64,000 nucleotides of DNA from Breviolum minutum Mf 1.05b.01 (GCA_000507305.1 DF239909.1:62001-126000), one strand, 5' to 3'. Numbered from the stretch's first letter, positions 9,576-19,916 are shown. Numbers and translations are program-made. The notes: a model not told the origin generated them from the sequence alone.

Positions 9576-9712
9576 CGCCGCAATTAGCCACCCTCCCAAG
9601 GAAATATTGGCCGGCTTTAAGGGATTTTTCAAAAGCATTGTTCCTTAGTATTGCCCAAAGTTTTCTTAGGGGGTGGTAAAATGGGGGGGGTTGGGCCCCT
9701 TTGGATTGACAT

Positions 9713-9861
9713 GAGCAAAGAAAAAAAAACCTGGTTGTTTAGGGTATATAGGGGATGACATCCTACCCAGTTATATAGGGATCATTTCATAAACCATTAT
9801 AAGGATCTCTATTAACCAACCAGGATTGAATGGAAAGTAGTAAGGTTTTCTTTCGTGGCTC
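9713..9861 (+). mobile_element. R3 element, TSD ACAT
   Basis: GAGC at 9713, GTGGCTC ending at 9861, ACAT on both sides (9709-9712, 9862-9865). Interior as in the other copies (GGATGACATCCTACCCAG, AACCAACCAGGATTGAATGG). Confidence 0.92.
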
Positions 9862-10263
9862 ACATGATTCTATACTAGACGTGTTTTATATAATGGCTTA
9901 CGTTCCCTAAAAATTCAGAGCACAGGCTCTCAAACTTGGCCCGAAAGGAACGGATCGTCTTGAAAAACCGTCCATGTTCAGGTGACAAACGTTAGTTTCA
10001 GGGAGGTTAGTTGTAGTAGGGTTCGTTTAAGTTTTTTTTGATGGTTGGAAAATGTTGTTGTTCAAGTGGATGGTCATTGATGGTTGGAACATGTTGTGTT
10101 TTCAAGTGGCAGCAACATTATTTAAATTGCTTGTTATGTTTGCTTGGAAGAGTCTAGCAATCTGAAACTGCTTCCAATCCAAATCAATCCAAAGCAGATC
10201 TTGCATCACCCCAGAGTCAAAATGCTACAACTTTTGTCAGTCTTGATCTGCAGATATTGGTCC

Positions 10264-10659
10264 CTAGTGGTTTGGGGCCAGTAGGTCGTATAATACTTTG
10301 CTGATGATTTCTCTATAGATTTCTAAGTGGTTCAGGGGGGGATGGGGGGCCGGATGTTTTGCTTTGGAACCACGGGACGATCTGGTTTTCGGGAAATTCT
10401 CTGGTATTGGGGTCATCTTGGGTGTATTTGCCCACAAAAACAGCGTACAGTAATTATATATTTGTTTCTGGCATAAAAAGTTGTTCAAGCATGCCAAGGG
10501 ATGGATAAAAATATACACGCAAAACGCGCCGTAGACGTACATCTGCAAAGAGTGACTATTTGAAAAAGAACACCTCGGAGCCGAAGGGTCCAAATTGATT
10601 CGTTCTGCAAAATGTGGGGCTTCCATGGGATGGAAATGAATTCCGCCGCCGCCAACCAA
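10264..10659 (-). CDS. Hypothetical minus-strand ORF, probably chance
   Basis: 131-codon uninterrupted frame with no recognised motif, containing IYREIISKVLYDLLAPNH at its end. About three frames this long are expected by chance in the window. No repeat element lies inside. Confidence 0.15.
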   Translation of the reverse strand: MVGGGGIHFHPMEAPHFAERINLDPSAPRCSFSNSHSLQMYVYGAFCVYIFIHPLACLNNFLCQKQIYNYCTLFLWANTPKMTPIPENFPKTRSSRGSKAKHPAPHPPLNHLEIYREIISKVLYDLLAPNH

Positions 10660-11013
10660 AAAAAATCACCAACCCCGTAAGACCCATGTATGATGTATTG
10701 ATTTGTCTTGCATTTATATACCCAACTTTGGTTGATTATAAATTATAAACAATGGTCAATATACCTATCGTCCCATGGATCCGTCGTGGGAATCCAGGAG
10801 AAGTCAAGTTCCCATTTGGATCTCCATCACCAAAAAGTCGTGGGATGGTCAGGTACCAACCCCGTGGGACCGTGAGATAATTCTTGTTGGTTGGTTGCGA
10901 GTTGATGTTGGAACGTGTTCAAACCGACCTCCCGAAAAAAACGAAGGGCCTGGGAAACGTGTTTTTTTTTAAGCCGCAAAGGAAAAGGTAAAAACAACGT
11001 TTTTTTTTGGGGG

Positions 11014-11109
11014 NNNNNNNNNNNNNNNNNNNNNNNNNNNNNNNNNNNNNNNNNNNNNNNNNNNNNNNNNNNNNNNNNNNNNNNNNNNNNNNNNNNNNNN
11101 NNNNNNNNN
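11014..11109. other. Assembly gap (96 N)
   Basis: The gap is preceded by a T run then GGGG and followed by ten G. The missing piece is probably a long G tract, and the true length is unknown. Confidence 0.95.
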
Positions 11110-11604
11110 GGGGGGGGGGTTGGGATCCCAGTGTTAGTTTTCGGTTGCTGATTGGTGACGACTCGCTGATTGGTGATTCGATGTGAGTGGTGACTTTAGT
11201 TGAAAAACCGAGCTGACAACGGCATCTTTATTTTACCTAGGCCACGATAGGGAGGACTAGTTCCATTCACCACATCTTTGATAAGTTATGAGGAAAGTAG
11301 AACTGGCAATGTGTTCAATCCAGCTGAGAATGTTCTTGACATGCAGGTCTTACTGAATGTGATGAAAAATCAAAGCTCGCCTCATCCAAATGTCCCTGAA
11401 CAAGACATGAGGCCTTCATTAGAAGTTAATGCAACCATCAGTGCTGTTCCTAAGATTTTTGTTTGGCATTTTGGTAGCCTCTTTTCTTGGGGAGTGGGTA
11501 CTGCTGGATTGGGTTAATCGACATGTCATCCACGGGTGGTTGGTCAAGGTCCAGCAAAAGGCAATGGATCAGTGATCAGAACTTTTGTTTGGTTGTTCTA
11601 TATT

Positions 11605-11698
11605 GAAGATTAAACTACCCAGTTATATATTATATGGGGATTACAATAAGCTATTACATGAATTCCTATTAACCAACCAGTATTTCATGGTTGTCAGC
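11605..11698 (+). mobile_element. R3 internal fragment
   Basis: CTACCCAGTTATATATTATA, GGGGATTACAATAAGC, ATTAACCAACCAGTATT. Both tips are lost. Confidence 0.65.
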
Positions 11699-11855
11699 CC
11701 ACGGTTTTGAACGCTTTTAAACATGGATTTTTTAGGGTGATCTTTAGCCGATGTTGAGGCCGATGTCATGATAGGGTAACCTTATTCGGCTACCCGGAGC
11801 GACGAAAAAAAATCTGGAAAAATCTGATGTTAGGCCCCTCGAGATTTGTTGGTGA

Positions 11856-12138
11856 ATGGTCTTGGATGTGCAGAAAGTACCCTCCCTGAAACTAATATAG
11901 CTCCTGAAAATGGATGGTTGGAATACTAGTTTCCTTTTGGGATGGCCTACTTTCAGGGGTCATGTTAGTTTCAGGGAGTGTAAATTTTCAAGTTACTTTC
12001 AGCCAATTTGGGTTTCATTCGCAACACTTGGGGGCTCATAGGTTTCATTTTTTAAATGCTCCGTTTAAGTGTGTTGTAAAATCGGTTTCCGGAAGTCTTA
12101 GCCGCCATGTTTGGCCTGGTGGTAGACATGATTCTTGA
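11856..12138 (+). CDS. Tentative ORF interrupted by R4
   Basis: Joining 11856-11879 to 11983-12138 (one TA kept) gives 59 codons from ATG to TGA, with FNAPFKCVVKSV-like content near the middle. A GT-AG alternative (11877-12002) joins a different upstream frame. The frame after the TGA at 12136 continues in phase into the 12139-12701 model. Confidence 0.25.
11878..11982 (+). mobile_element. R4 element
   Basis: TACCCTCCCTGAAACTAATA ... CATGTTAGTTTCAGGGAGTG TA, core TTTCCTTTTGGGATGGCCTA. Confidence 0.92.
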
Positions 12139-12701
12139 TGGCCAAATTCATCCCAAGTCCTTATCCTCCAAATCAACCATCATTTGATGTATGTATTAGT
12201 TAAGTTGTTTCAGGTGACAGTGAAATATATACTCTAGGTGGTGGTTTCAAATGTTTTTTATTTTCACCCCTATTTTGGGAAAGATTTCCAATTGGACTAA
12301 TATATTTTAAATGGGTTGAAGCCACCAACTAGTACTTGTAGCAACAAAAAATGAAGAACTTCACAGATCTTTTGGGCCAAGAGCAAGACTTTTTGGAAGA
12401 AAAGGACCAGGTCCAACTCCGTTGGACTCCGTTGGCCAGGTTTTCTACAAAACCTGGAGGCGATGTTTTTGTGTTTTCCCCTTTTCGGGTATGGGAAAAA
12501 AGTCGCTGGTCAGTTGGATTTTGCTTACCCTAAGGATCATTGAACCCTCAAAACTGGCCTTCCATTGGAGGGTCCAATGATCCTTAGGGTACAGAAAAAG
12601 AAATACAGATGTTGCAAGCCATTGATAGAGGCTTGTTTGACAATTTTAGCGGCAAAAAAGTGCAAAGGCAAAGTTGTTTTCTTGTTGGGTTTCAAGGGTA
12701 G
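12139..12701 (+). CDS. 131-codon ORF restored by removing R2 and R8
   Basis: Joining 12139-12233, 12337-12527 and 12592-12701 gives 131 sense codons then TAG. The cuts are fixed by the TSDs (TACT for R2, TA for R8), not chosen for phase. Content includes VATKNEELHRSFGPRARLFG before R8 and EKEIQMLQAIDRGLFDNFSG after it, i.e. an ordinary soluble composition. No family recognised. Neither junction has GT and AG at the exact cut, so splicing would have to be non-canonical or the element ends only approximate. Best coding candidate in the window. Confidence 0.4.
12234..12332 (+). mobile_element. R2 element, TSD TACT
   Basis: CTAGGTGGTGG at 12234, CCACCAACTAG ending at 12332, TACT at 12230-12233 and 12333-12336. 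CTAG|GTGG and CAACTAG also give GT...AG just inside the tips. Confidence 0.92.
12526..12591 (+). mobile_element. R8 element, minimal palindrome
   Basis: TACCCTAAGGATCATTGAACC and its inverse close a 66-base foldback with a short central CTGGCCTTCC region. TA on both ends. Confidence 0.85.
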
Positions 12702-12806
12702 TCTTTTTGAACTCTCCATTGGATATGAATTTTCCAGAAAATTTCCCATCATTTGAAAGCAGCTATATCTGCTAAATGTGATGTTTCAAACCCACAAAAA
12801 GGGACA

Positions 12807-13020
12807 TACCCTCCCTGAAACAAACATGGCCCCTGAAAAAATTGATGGTTGGATCTTATGTATTTCCTATTCGGATATGGCCTATTTTGAGGGGCGAACT
12901 GTTATTTCATGGTTTATGAAACAATCCCTACATAACTGGGTAGGATTTCATCCCCTATTTGCGGAAGATGCCCCATTTTGACGATCATATTTTTCAGATG
13001 GAGTTGAAACCACCAACCGG
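12807..13020 (+). mobile_element. Mosaic of R4 left part, R3 and R2 right half
   Basis: TACCCTCCCTGAAACAAACA to about 12904 is R4. ATTTCATGGTTTATGAAACA to about 12960 is inverted R3 interior, and 12964-13020 (TTTTGACGATCATATTTTTC, GTTGAAACCACCAACC) is the right half of R2. Confidence 0.65.
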
Positions 13021-13030
13021 TATATTATCN

Positions 13031-13078
13031 TATTGGGTGATTATATATCACCTACCACCTATTAAGGGAACCAGAAAC
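13031..13078 (+). mobile_element. R16 right half
   Basis: TATTGGGTGATTATATATCA, CCTACCACCTATTAAGGGAA and CCAGAAAC match the right arm of the complete copy at 46576-46708. An N sits at 13030. Confidence 0.8.
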
Positions 13079-13083
13079 AGCTA

Positions 13084-13281
13084 TTGATATTATATGCTTT
13101 CCAAACTCTGAGAAACCGGTTCCCAACCCTGGAGGTGATTGGTGGTTTCGGGACCGACGGGCCCAGGCGTTTCCGACCATCGAATCGTCACCGTTTCTCC
13201 TGGCAGATGAAAATGGCGAACAAAAACAAAGGGCCCAGGCGGCGTTTTCGTTGGCTGGATGATTTTTTGTTCGTACCATGA
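13084..13281 (+). CDS. Hypothetical ORF in a G+C-richer segment
   Basis: 65 codons; G+C is raised at 13130-13260. The C-terminal part is basic (MANKNKGPRRRFRWLDDF). The opposite strand is also open. Unrecognised. Confidence 0.2.
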   Translation: MILYAFQTLRNRFPTLEVIGGFGTDGPRRFRPSNRHRFSWQMKMANKNKGPRRRFRWLDDFLFVP

Positions 13282-13292
13282 CCATACTGTAA

Positions 13293-13384
13293 CCCATAGG
13301 ATCCATGGGACTGGTACATTCACCTACATTCGGTTGAATTTGATGGTAAATGTAGGTGAATATACCATACATGGATCCTATGGG
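13293..13384 (+). mobile_element. R1 element, near-perfect palindrome
   Basis: CCCATAGGATCCATGGGACT ... CATACATGGATCCTATGGG, flanked by TAA on both sides (13290-13292, 13385-13387). Core ACCTACATTCGGTTG and its inverse GTAGGTGAATATACC. Confidence 0.92.
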
Positions 13385-13693
13385 TAATAGTATAGGGAAG
13401 ACAAACAAAAAAAACGATGCAGATTGAATGGTATCCCTTTCTTTTCGCAAGACCTTCAGGAAAGAATATAAGATATCTCCCAGCATGGAGGATCGAAGTG
13501 GACAAATGGTTAGAGATCAAGCTCCTGATGCAATGCTAATCTGCTAATCGCAATGGCATAGATACTAAAAGGGGAGTGAGAAGAGGAGGTGATGATGGAA
13601 AAAATCTGCCTACTGCATGACAAACTAAAGAGCCCCTTTACGATCCTCAATTTTGCAAGGTCAACAAAACGTCCTTGAAATTTCTGTCGACAG

Positions 13694-13859
13694 TACCCTC
13701 TCTAAAACTAACAGTTTCAGCAAACGCCCCTGAAAATACCGTACCCTCCCTGAAACTAACAGTTCGCACCCAAAAATGATGGTTTCCAAGTTCGGAATCT
13801 CCAAACTTCCAGGGGTTCATTTTCAGGTGCTTTTGCTGTTAGTTTTCAGGGGAGGGAGT
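13694..13859 (+). mobile_element. R4 element plus extra R4 left arm
   Basis: TACCCTCTCTAAAACTAACA at 13694 is followed by a second start at 13742 (TACCCTCCCTGAAACTAACA). The single right arm TTTTGCTGTTAGTTTTCAGG ends near 13859. Confidence 0.75.
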
Positions 13860-13987
13860 CGGCCCAAATTGCCCCAGAAGGGGGAAAAGGATCATCTTAC
13901 TTTGCCACCATTTTTTCAGGGCAAAAACTCGCTTTGTTGGAACTTCTGGGTTTTTTTTTTTTGCCTCCCTCGTTTCGCATCTCCAAG

Positions 13988-14059
13988 CAAATCTGGAAGC
14001 CACGGCCACCTGCACCTGAAAACTGGGCCTTGTGGAGATTGGAAGATTTTAACGTATGA
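13988..14059 (+). CDS. Tentative terminal exon
   Basis: A T-rich pyrimidine tract ending GCATCTCCAAG precedes 23 open codons (contains RPPAPENWALWRLEDF) and TGA. Short, so weak on its own. Confidence 0.2.
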   Translation, partial: QIWKPRPPAPENWALWRLEDFNV

Positions 14060-14099
14060 AAAACAATATATAATCATGTTTCAGCTTTGATTTTTTGAG

Positions 14100-14900
14100 T
14101 TGGTAACAAACCCGTATATATCCTGGAACAATTAAGATGCAACCTGAAAAAATCACCATAAATTGAAGAGGAAAATCATCATCTGAACCAAAAAAACCTT
14201 CATATTTTCAGGTTCCGAACTCGCTCACCTTTGGGGAAAACATACCTTCGAAAAATGGGTGTCACTCACTGGGGGTGAAAAAAACACCCCGGGTCTAAGG
14301 TGTCGAGTTTTTTGTAGGGCCCCAAAATCCATTGTTTTTTGAAGACCCACCTTTGAATGGATCCATCATGGGCTGAATAGGACTGCCGGTGGCTGCTGGC
14401 TGTTTTCGGCTTGTAAGGTGCCAAATGACCCAACAAATCAAGGAGGTTGGTGTGAAATCATAGGGATTTACATAGGGATTTACCTAGATACCAGAGAGTT
14501 TATCCCACTCTTTATGGGATTCGGTGGATTTTTGAACTATATCCACGATTATCAAACTTGTCTTTCCTTATTTTGGCGCGATGGCAAACCAAGAAGCCTT
14601 CATTAAACATGTGCCCAAATGGTGTTGAATCGAAGGCAACCTGTTTCCGTTTGAGATGTTTGCTGCACCTCTTAACTGTATCGCCGCATCACGACGAACA
14701 GTGGGGTGCATGACCCATAGCAAGTAGTCACTAACTTACTAGGGAAAAAAAAGTGTCACTGCCAGTCCTCAAACTTCGACCAAAGATCACAGACTCATTA
14801 TACTCATACAAATTAAGTACCAATTCCCATCAATTCTTTCAGATTCCTTGCCAGAAGTAATTAAGAAAATACATGTTCAAAGGGTCTAAGTTCCGCGTGT
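14100..14900. other. Stretch without a supported gene
   Basis: AAAATCACCATAAATTGAAG and CATCTGAACCAAA (14150-14190) repeat 9220-9275, a small dispersed repeat not otherwise classified. The rest looks unique. Confidence 0.4.
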
Positions 14901-15202
14901 GTGGCAAGCAATGTTCAAGCATAATTTTTTTAGGCCGCGTGCGTCGACAGCCGACAGCCCTGCCCAAAACTCTTTTTTTCCACAACTTACAGCAACTTTT
15001 CCAACTTTCACATTTGAAGGTTGTTTGTTTTCTCAAAACTTTGAATGATTTGTCTTTCAAAACGTTGAAAAACGCCATTGGGTTACTCAGCCAATGGCCA
15101 CAACCTGACGAAACTTTTTTGGGGATGACAAAAAACTTTCGTAGGAAATGACGCAGTAACTTAAAACGCGTTAAATTTCATGATTTCGACATGGAAGTTT
15201 AG

Positions 15203-15412
15203 GATTCTCCAACGTTTCAGCCATCCTTTTTATTCGACCAATGGATGCTGTGGAAACTTCTTCCGCTGCTTGGGGTTCCCGCAGCGGTTTGGAGCCTTGG
15301 CGCTCGGAATTTCCCCGGCGTAGAGTCAGAGTATGAGAGGTTGAGCAACGATCCGGCGGTATGGGGCCACTTAGCTGCATCCAGCTGCATCCACAGGATG
15401 CAAGAAGATTAG
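15203..15412 (+). CDS. Tentative terminal exon
   Basis: GGAAGTTTAG is followed by 69 open codons ending TAG at 15410-15412. Third-position G+C is about 60%, above the local mean. A hydrophobic first half (LWKLLPLLGVPAAVW) could span a membrane, and an acidic second half has ESEYERLSNDPAVWG. The opposite strand is open too. Unrecognised. Confidence 0.35.
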   Translation, partial: DSPTFQPSFLFDQWMLWKLLPLLGVPAAVWSLGARNFPGVESEYERLSNDPAVWGHLAASSCIHRMQED

Positions 15413-15816
15413 GCACAGGAAGGGTTTAGCTTGTGAGATTTCTTATAGTAATATAAGACTCCTGTTTAGAGGTGAACCCAAGGTATTGTCATTGAGTTTG
15501 GTGCGGTTTGGTTGGGAAATTTGTTGCTACTGGTATCAGCAGATTGGCAAAGATAAGTTAAAAAGGGCATGGCATAAAAATGATCCAACATTGCAATGGG
15601 ATAAGGAACCATTTGCATGGTACTTCTGAGGGAAAGTTGAAGTCTTTCATTGATGCTTTCGCTATGTAAGATCCTTTATAACCCAACGCCCCTGAACCTA
15701 GCACATTCATAGATATTGAAAATTATCTTATGCATATGCATTTTTCATTTTCATTGAATAGCACCCAAGGCACCCCAAACAAAATTCCGTGCCTTTGAAC
15801 AAAAGGAACAAGATTT

Positions 15817-15916
15817 CCAGGTGATTCAAAGTGCCCTTTTCATCCCCTGTTGGAGGTCACTTAACCCCTTGAAAGGGTCGCTTAACCATCCCAAAAAGGT
15901 CACTTTGAATCACCTT
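15817..15916 (+). mobile_element. R5 element
   Basis: CCAGGTGATTCAAAGTGCCC ... AAGGTCACTTTGAATCACC, with two internal GGTCACTTAACC/GGTCGCTTAACC motifs. CAG|GTGATT at the left tip resembles a donor site. Confidence 0.85.
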
Positions 15917-16037
15917 GTTGTTGTTTTTTCCCTGGTGGCCCTTCTTTTCTTTATTTTCCATTGACTTGACTTCTGTCATTGCCACCGGCACAACCCCGGC
16001 ACCGGTCCAGGCTTTGAGAATCCCGTGGGTTTGGTAG

Positions 16038-16181
16038 CCTTACCATGTCGCAAGCGCCGGAGCGTCTTCAATTTTGAAAACTGCTGCGGGAAGCAGCATG
16101 GCTGAGATATTCGGTGGCGGAGATTCACGCATGGCGATGCACCCCGCATTGTGGTTTCTAAATAAAAAAGGCAGGAATTGA
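16038..16181 (+). CDS. Tentative exon, G+C-rich
   Basis: 47 open codons after GGTTTGGTAG; contains SSMAEIFGGGDSRMAMHPA, ending TGA. It can be joined in phase to a short frame ending at the R5 donor-like site (15820), but other frames are also open. Confidence 0.25.
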   Translation, partial: PYHVASAGASSILKTAAGSSMAEIFGGGDSRMAMHPALWFLNKKGRN

Positions 16182-16597
16182 TGCATTTTGGTGTTGTTTT
16201 TGGATTGCATTTAAGATATCATAGCCGCAAAAATGGTGAATATCTTCATCGTTAAGGGAAAACTGCAGTTAAAGCGGACGTAGGACGTACATAAAATGTT
16301 TCCTCCCTTCTCGCTTCATGATTCCAGACTATTAATCATCATCATATCATATAAATCTCCGATGCTCCATATATTGACTTGTTCATATTGCTTCCTAGAT
16401 ATTCACCATTTCACCTACACCAAGTGTTGGTTTCGTTTATATGTAATCTTTCTACAATAAACTGTAGCAGCTCAATCTTCCGCTTAAAAATGGCATGCAG
16501 CATTTCGGTCCCGCTTTTAAGGTCGCGTCCCAAAGACTTCCTTTCCTTCCCTGACCATCAGCTAGAGGATTTCGAAAGCGCGGGACCAGTGGAGGGT

Positions 16598-16770
16598 TAT
16601 CTTGCATATATGGTTGATTTTTATCAATGGTAGATTAAAGTAAATACCCTCCAGGAAACTAACATATACCCCCAAAAATGGCATTTTGAAGATGATTTTC
16701 CTTTTACCAAGGTGGGATATGTTAATCCCCTGGAGGGTACCAATCCCATGGGATCCTATGGGATATGAAA
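16598..16770 (+). mobile_element. R1 element carrying a nested R4
   Basis: CATATATGGTTGATTTTTAT and CCCATGGGATCCTATGGGAT are R1 halves; R4 (16645-16739) sits between them. Confidence 0.75.
16645..16739 (+). mobile_element. R4 element nested in R1
   Basis: TACCCTCCAGGAAACTAACA ... GTTAATCCCCTGGAGGGTA. TA at both ends; removing it restores an R1-like GTAAATACCAATCCC. Confidence 0.88.
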
Positions 16771-17207
16771 AGGCACTATTCAAGAGTTAGACTTTTTTAT
16801 CGCAGGATCAACTCGGCATAGTAAGGTTGATTACGTAGAAAAATTGTCCCCCCGGAACATTAACAGGATAGAATTTTTCCCTACCACCCCTGAACATTAA
16901 CAACGGTTCCCCCAAAAAATTGGGGGGCGCCTTGTTCAAAAGGAAAAGTATTCATCTTCAAAAAGCGCTATGCTTCATGGGAGATTGCTTCGTTTTCAGA
17001 AGATGATGAAGAATGGTATGAGATATCGTGAACACATCATCACTGACTGTGATCAAGGCTGGGTAAACTTTACTATGTAGAAAAAAATCTAAAAATGCGA
17101 GCAGGACATTTCTCCTCATGAACTGTTGGTAGATTTACAAAAATGGTGTGTGTGTGTGGGTAAGATTTTCAATGGAATTTTATGCATTTGTTGCGTTTTT
17201 CAACAAG

Positions 17208-17326
17208 ACCCGGATGCGGAGCGCCCAACCAGACGTTTCAGGAGCACTTTGCAGAGTGTTTTCAACGAGGCCGGCTCCGTGACATCTGTTTTTTGCGGTT
17301 GCAAACTTGTGTCCAATCCTTAACAG
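17208..17326 (+). CDS. Tentative exon
   Basis: Between TTCAACAAG and CAG|GTGG, 119 bases are open in one frame (NQTFQEHFAECFQRGRLRDI). It joins in phase to 17688-17851 if R4 and R11 between them are intronic. Several frames are open, so this is weak. Confidence 0.2.
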
Positions 17327-17403
17327 GTGGCAAACGAAACCATTTGTATAGTCAGACCATTTATAAAAAGCCCTTGGAAATAAAGGCCTTATCAAGGGAT
17401 GAT

Positions 17404-17519
17404 TACCCTCCCTGAACCTATCATCTTTAGTACCTGAAAATAGGCCGCAAATGCCCCAAAAAGGAAATAGTCTCCCAACCAGCACTGGCTAGGGGATATA
17501 TTATGTTTCGGGGAATGTA
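17404..17519 (+). mobile_element. R4 element, diverged
   Basis: TACCCTCCCTGAACCTATCA at the left and TTATGTTTCGGGGAATGTA at the right. Confidence 0.7.
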
Positions 17520-17660
17520 ATGTTTACCCTGGATTAATAAACCCCCTGGTTGTTTAATTGGGGGGATTCCATTTTAAAGGGGATTTATCACTTTTGGGTG
17601 TACCCCCTTAATAATCACATATAATCACTATAGGGGTTTATTAATCCGGGGTTGACATTA
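17519..17660 (+). mobile_element. R11 element
   Basis: AATGTTTACCCTGGATTAAT AAACCCC and its inverse GGGGTTTATTAATCCGGGGT TGACATT, about 27 paired bases with few mismatches. A diverged relative lies at about 32285-32425. Confidence 0.85.
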
Positions 17661-18105
17661 CTCATCATTGTTGGAATCTTTGTAGAGATCATTCTAGACT
17701 CTCGAAACTGCCAGGCACAGCTGGATCGATTCGTTATGCCCTGGAACATTGCTGCGACGAGCGCGCCTCCATTCTCACGTGCCGTTGGTTGCAATCAACG
17801 AACGTTGCAATCCAAGAATCTTTAATTTGGGGATGTAAAATGTATGGGTAAAAAATAAGATACCTATAAAAGTTATTTATATTACCCCTACAATTCTGAG
17901 TATCAAATGCTTGCTTGTGATGTTTTTGTTCTTTAAAACAGTTCACCTTAACCAGAGTTGTGTGCCTTGCCAGATCCCCTCAAGGCGAATGAACGTATCC
18001 AAGTGATGTTTCAATCAGATTCATCCTTCAAAACAGATGGGATGGGTTTTAAAACTTGGGTGGATTCGATGTGTGTGTGTATGCGCATACCCTAACTTGT
18101 AATAT

Positions 18106-18703
18106 GATATTTTGATACATTATATTAATATAAGATAATATTATGATATATATAATTATATAGTATAATATGATATATATGTTTTTAATATTATATTAGA
18201 TATGTGTTTATGATATAATATGACATATTCATATAATATTAATATGATATATAAGTATTTAATATAATATGATATTGTTGCATGATAGATTATGATATAT
18301 AATTATATCATATAATATGATATAGTATGATATTTTTGTATGATAGATTATGATATATCATTTTATCATATGATATAATATAATATGATATTTTTATATG
18401 CTAGAATATGATACATAACTATATATAATTTGATATGACATATAATTTTATAATAAAGTATTGTTTGTAATTATATAATATAATGTGATGTTTTTCTATA
18501 TGATATGATAATACCTTATTTTCATATGATATTATATATTCATATTTTATAATATATTTTTTTTTTATTTTTTTCGATTTGATATGATATGTTTATATGA
18601 TTTAATATGATACATAATTACTTTATACAATATGATATTATTATAAAATATAATATGATATATAATTGTATAATTTTATATGATATATGATTTAGCATAT
18701 ATT
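18106..18703. repeat. A+T-rich TATAATATGATAT low-complexity block
   Basis: About 600 bases of irregular TATAATATGATAT-type words with almost no C and few G. Too irregular for a simple microsatellite. Could be a replication, nuclear-matrix or decayed satellite region. Confidence 0.9.
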
Positions 18704-18834
18704 CCTCTCACAGCACTCTTGAATTGTTTATCCTAGTGTAAAAATTACGGTAGATTTTGCATTTGCACCTACAGTGCACAGCCCTTCAGAGATAATGGCT
18801 TCTGTGAAGACCTCAGATTTTGCATCCTCACTGA

Positions 18835-19087
18835 AAGCATTGGGTCTTCAGTTTTGAACCCATACTTGGAGGATCATCCCAGTGGATGTAAGTGGTTAGG
18901 ATCACCCCCATTTATAAGCACTACTTTAGGCCACTTGGAAGGGGAATCACCCGAGTTACGGGACTTACTTACCAGTGTTATTAACCACTTACTAACTGGG
19001 ATGATCCTTCAAGTAGTCAATAGACTCAGAACTATTGAACCTGGATCCATCATTGCTATGCGTTTTTTGGGCCTAAACTCCCACTGA
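18835..19087 (+). CDS. Tentative ORF interrupted by R6
   Basis: Joining 18835-18864 to 19016-19087 with one TA kept gives 33 codons ending TGA (contains VNRLRTIEPGSIIAMRFLG). Short. Confidence 0.2.
18863..19015 (+). mobile_element. R6 element, complete
   Basis: TACTTGGAGGATCATCCCAG T ... AACTGGGATGATCCTTCAAG TA. Subterminal GTAAGTGGTTAGGATC and inverse TTAACCACTTACTAAC. Confidence 0.92.
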
Positions 19088-19140
19088 TCACTCTGGGGAT
19101 GGTCGTGAAAACGCTTAGTATGGGGTTTATACAAAAACTA

Positions 19141-19250
19141 AGCTCCGGTAAACTAACATAGCAAGGGAAAATGGACCCTGATTGAAGATGTATTTCCCTA
19201 TTAGAAATGAGGACATTCCAGCCAGCTATGTTAGTTTACCAGAGGGTAAA
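19141..19250 (+). mobile_element. R4 subfamily element
   Basis: GGTAAACTAACATAGC ... GCTATGTTAGTTTACC with AGATGTATTTCCC inside: the subfamily with short GCTATGTTAGTTT arms. Confidence 0.85.
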
Positions 19251-19305
19251 AGGATTTCCTATTGTGAGAAAAGGCCATGAATATCCACCGTTGGGCACAG
19301 GGTAC

Positions 19306-19405
19306 GGATCATCCTAGTGGATGTTTCAGTGGTTAGGATAACTCCCATTTACAGTATATCCACCATTTACTAAGTGAGATAGACATCCCAGTAAGGATTC
19401 CCTTC
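19306..19405 (+). mobile_element. R6 partial copy
   Basis: GGATCATCCTAGTGGATG, AGTGGTTAGGATAACTCCCA and ACATCCCAGTAAGGATTCC. The centre is shortened. Confidence 0.65.
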
Positions 19406-19616
19406 AAGGTGTCATGACCATTCCCAAAAAACCGCGACTTTTTTGACCCTTGCACATGTGGATTTGGAGTACCTGAAATGTCTGGTGACATAGCGAACAA
19501 ATACCCACTATATAAGGTGTATATAGAGCTGATGATTAATGGTACCGTCCCAAGGGGCCCTCAGCATTATCCCAATGATTTTAGGTACTACTGAAATGTT
19601 TGGTGACATGGCTGGT

Positions 19617-19783
19617 TGGTGGATCATCCCAGTTCGTAAGTACTTAGGATCACCCCCATTTATAAGCCATGGAGTTCGCCCATTTGGAAGGGGTCCCACA
19701 ACCCGATCCTTAGGGGACTTACACTAACTCACCATGGTTATTAACCACGTATCCGTCCGTCATGGGTCCCGATCCTCCAAGTG
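19617..19783 (+). mobile_element. R6 element
   Basis: GTGGATCATCCCAGT, AGGATCACCCCCATTTATAA, CCGATCCTTAGGGGACTTAC, GATCCTCCAAG. Confidence 0.85.
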
Positions 19784-19916
19784 GACCTCGCCACAGGTCC
19801 AACAAAATCTTTCGAAGCTACTTCACCTTGGCTCAATGTCTCTCCAACTGTCACGCGGTGTTTGGTGGAATCGGCTGGAACTGGAAGGCTGGGTCTAGTT
19901 GGAAGTTGTTGATTTT

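Noticed and set aside
13052-13486. 144-codon minus-strand frame
   Set aside because: Crosses R1 and the R16 half copy; expected by chance at this length.
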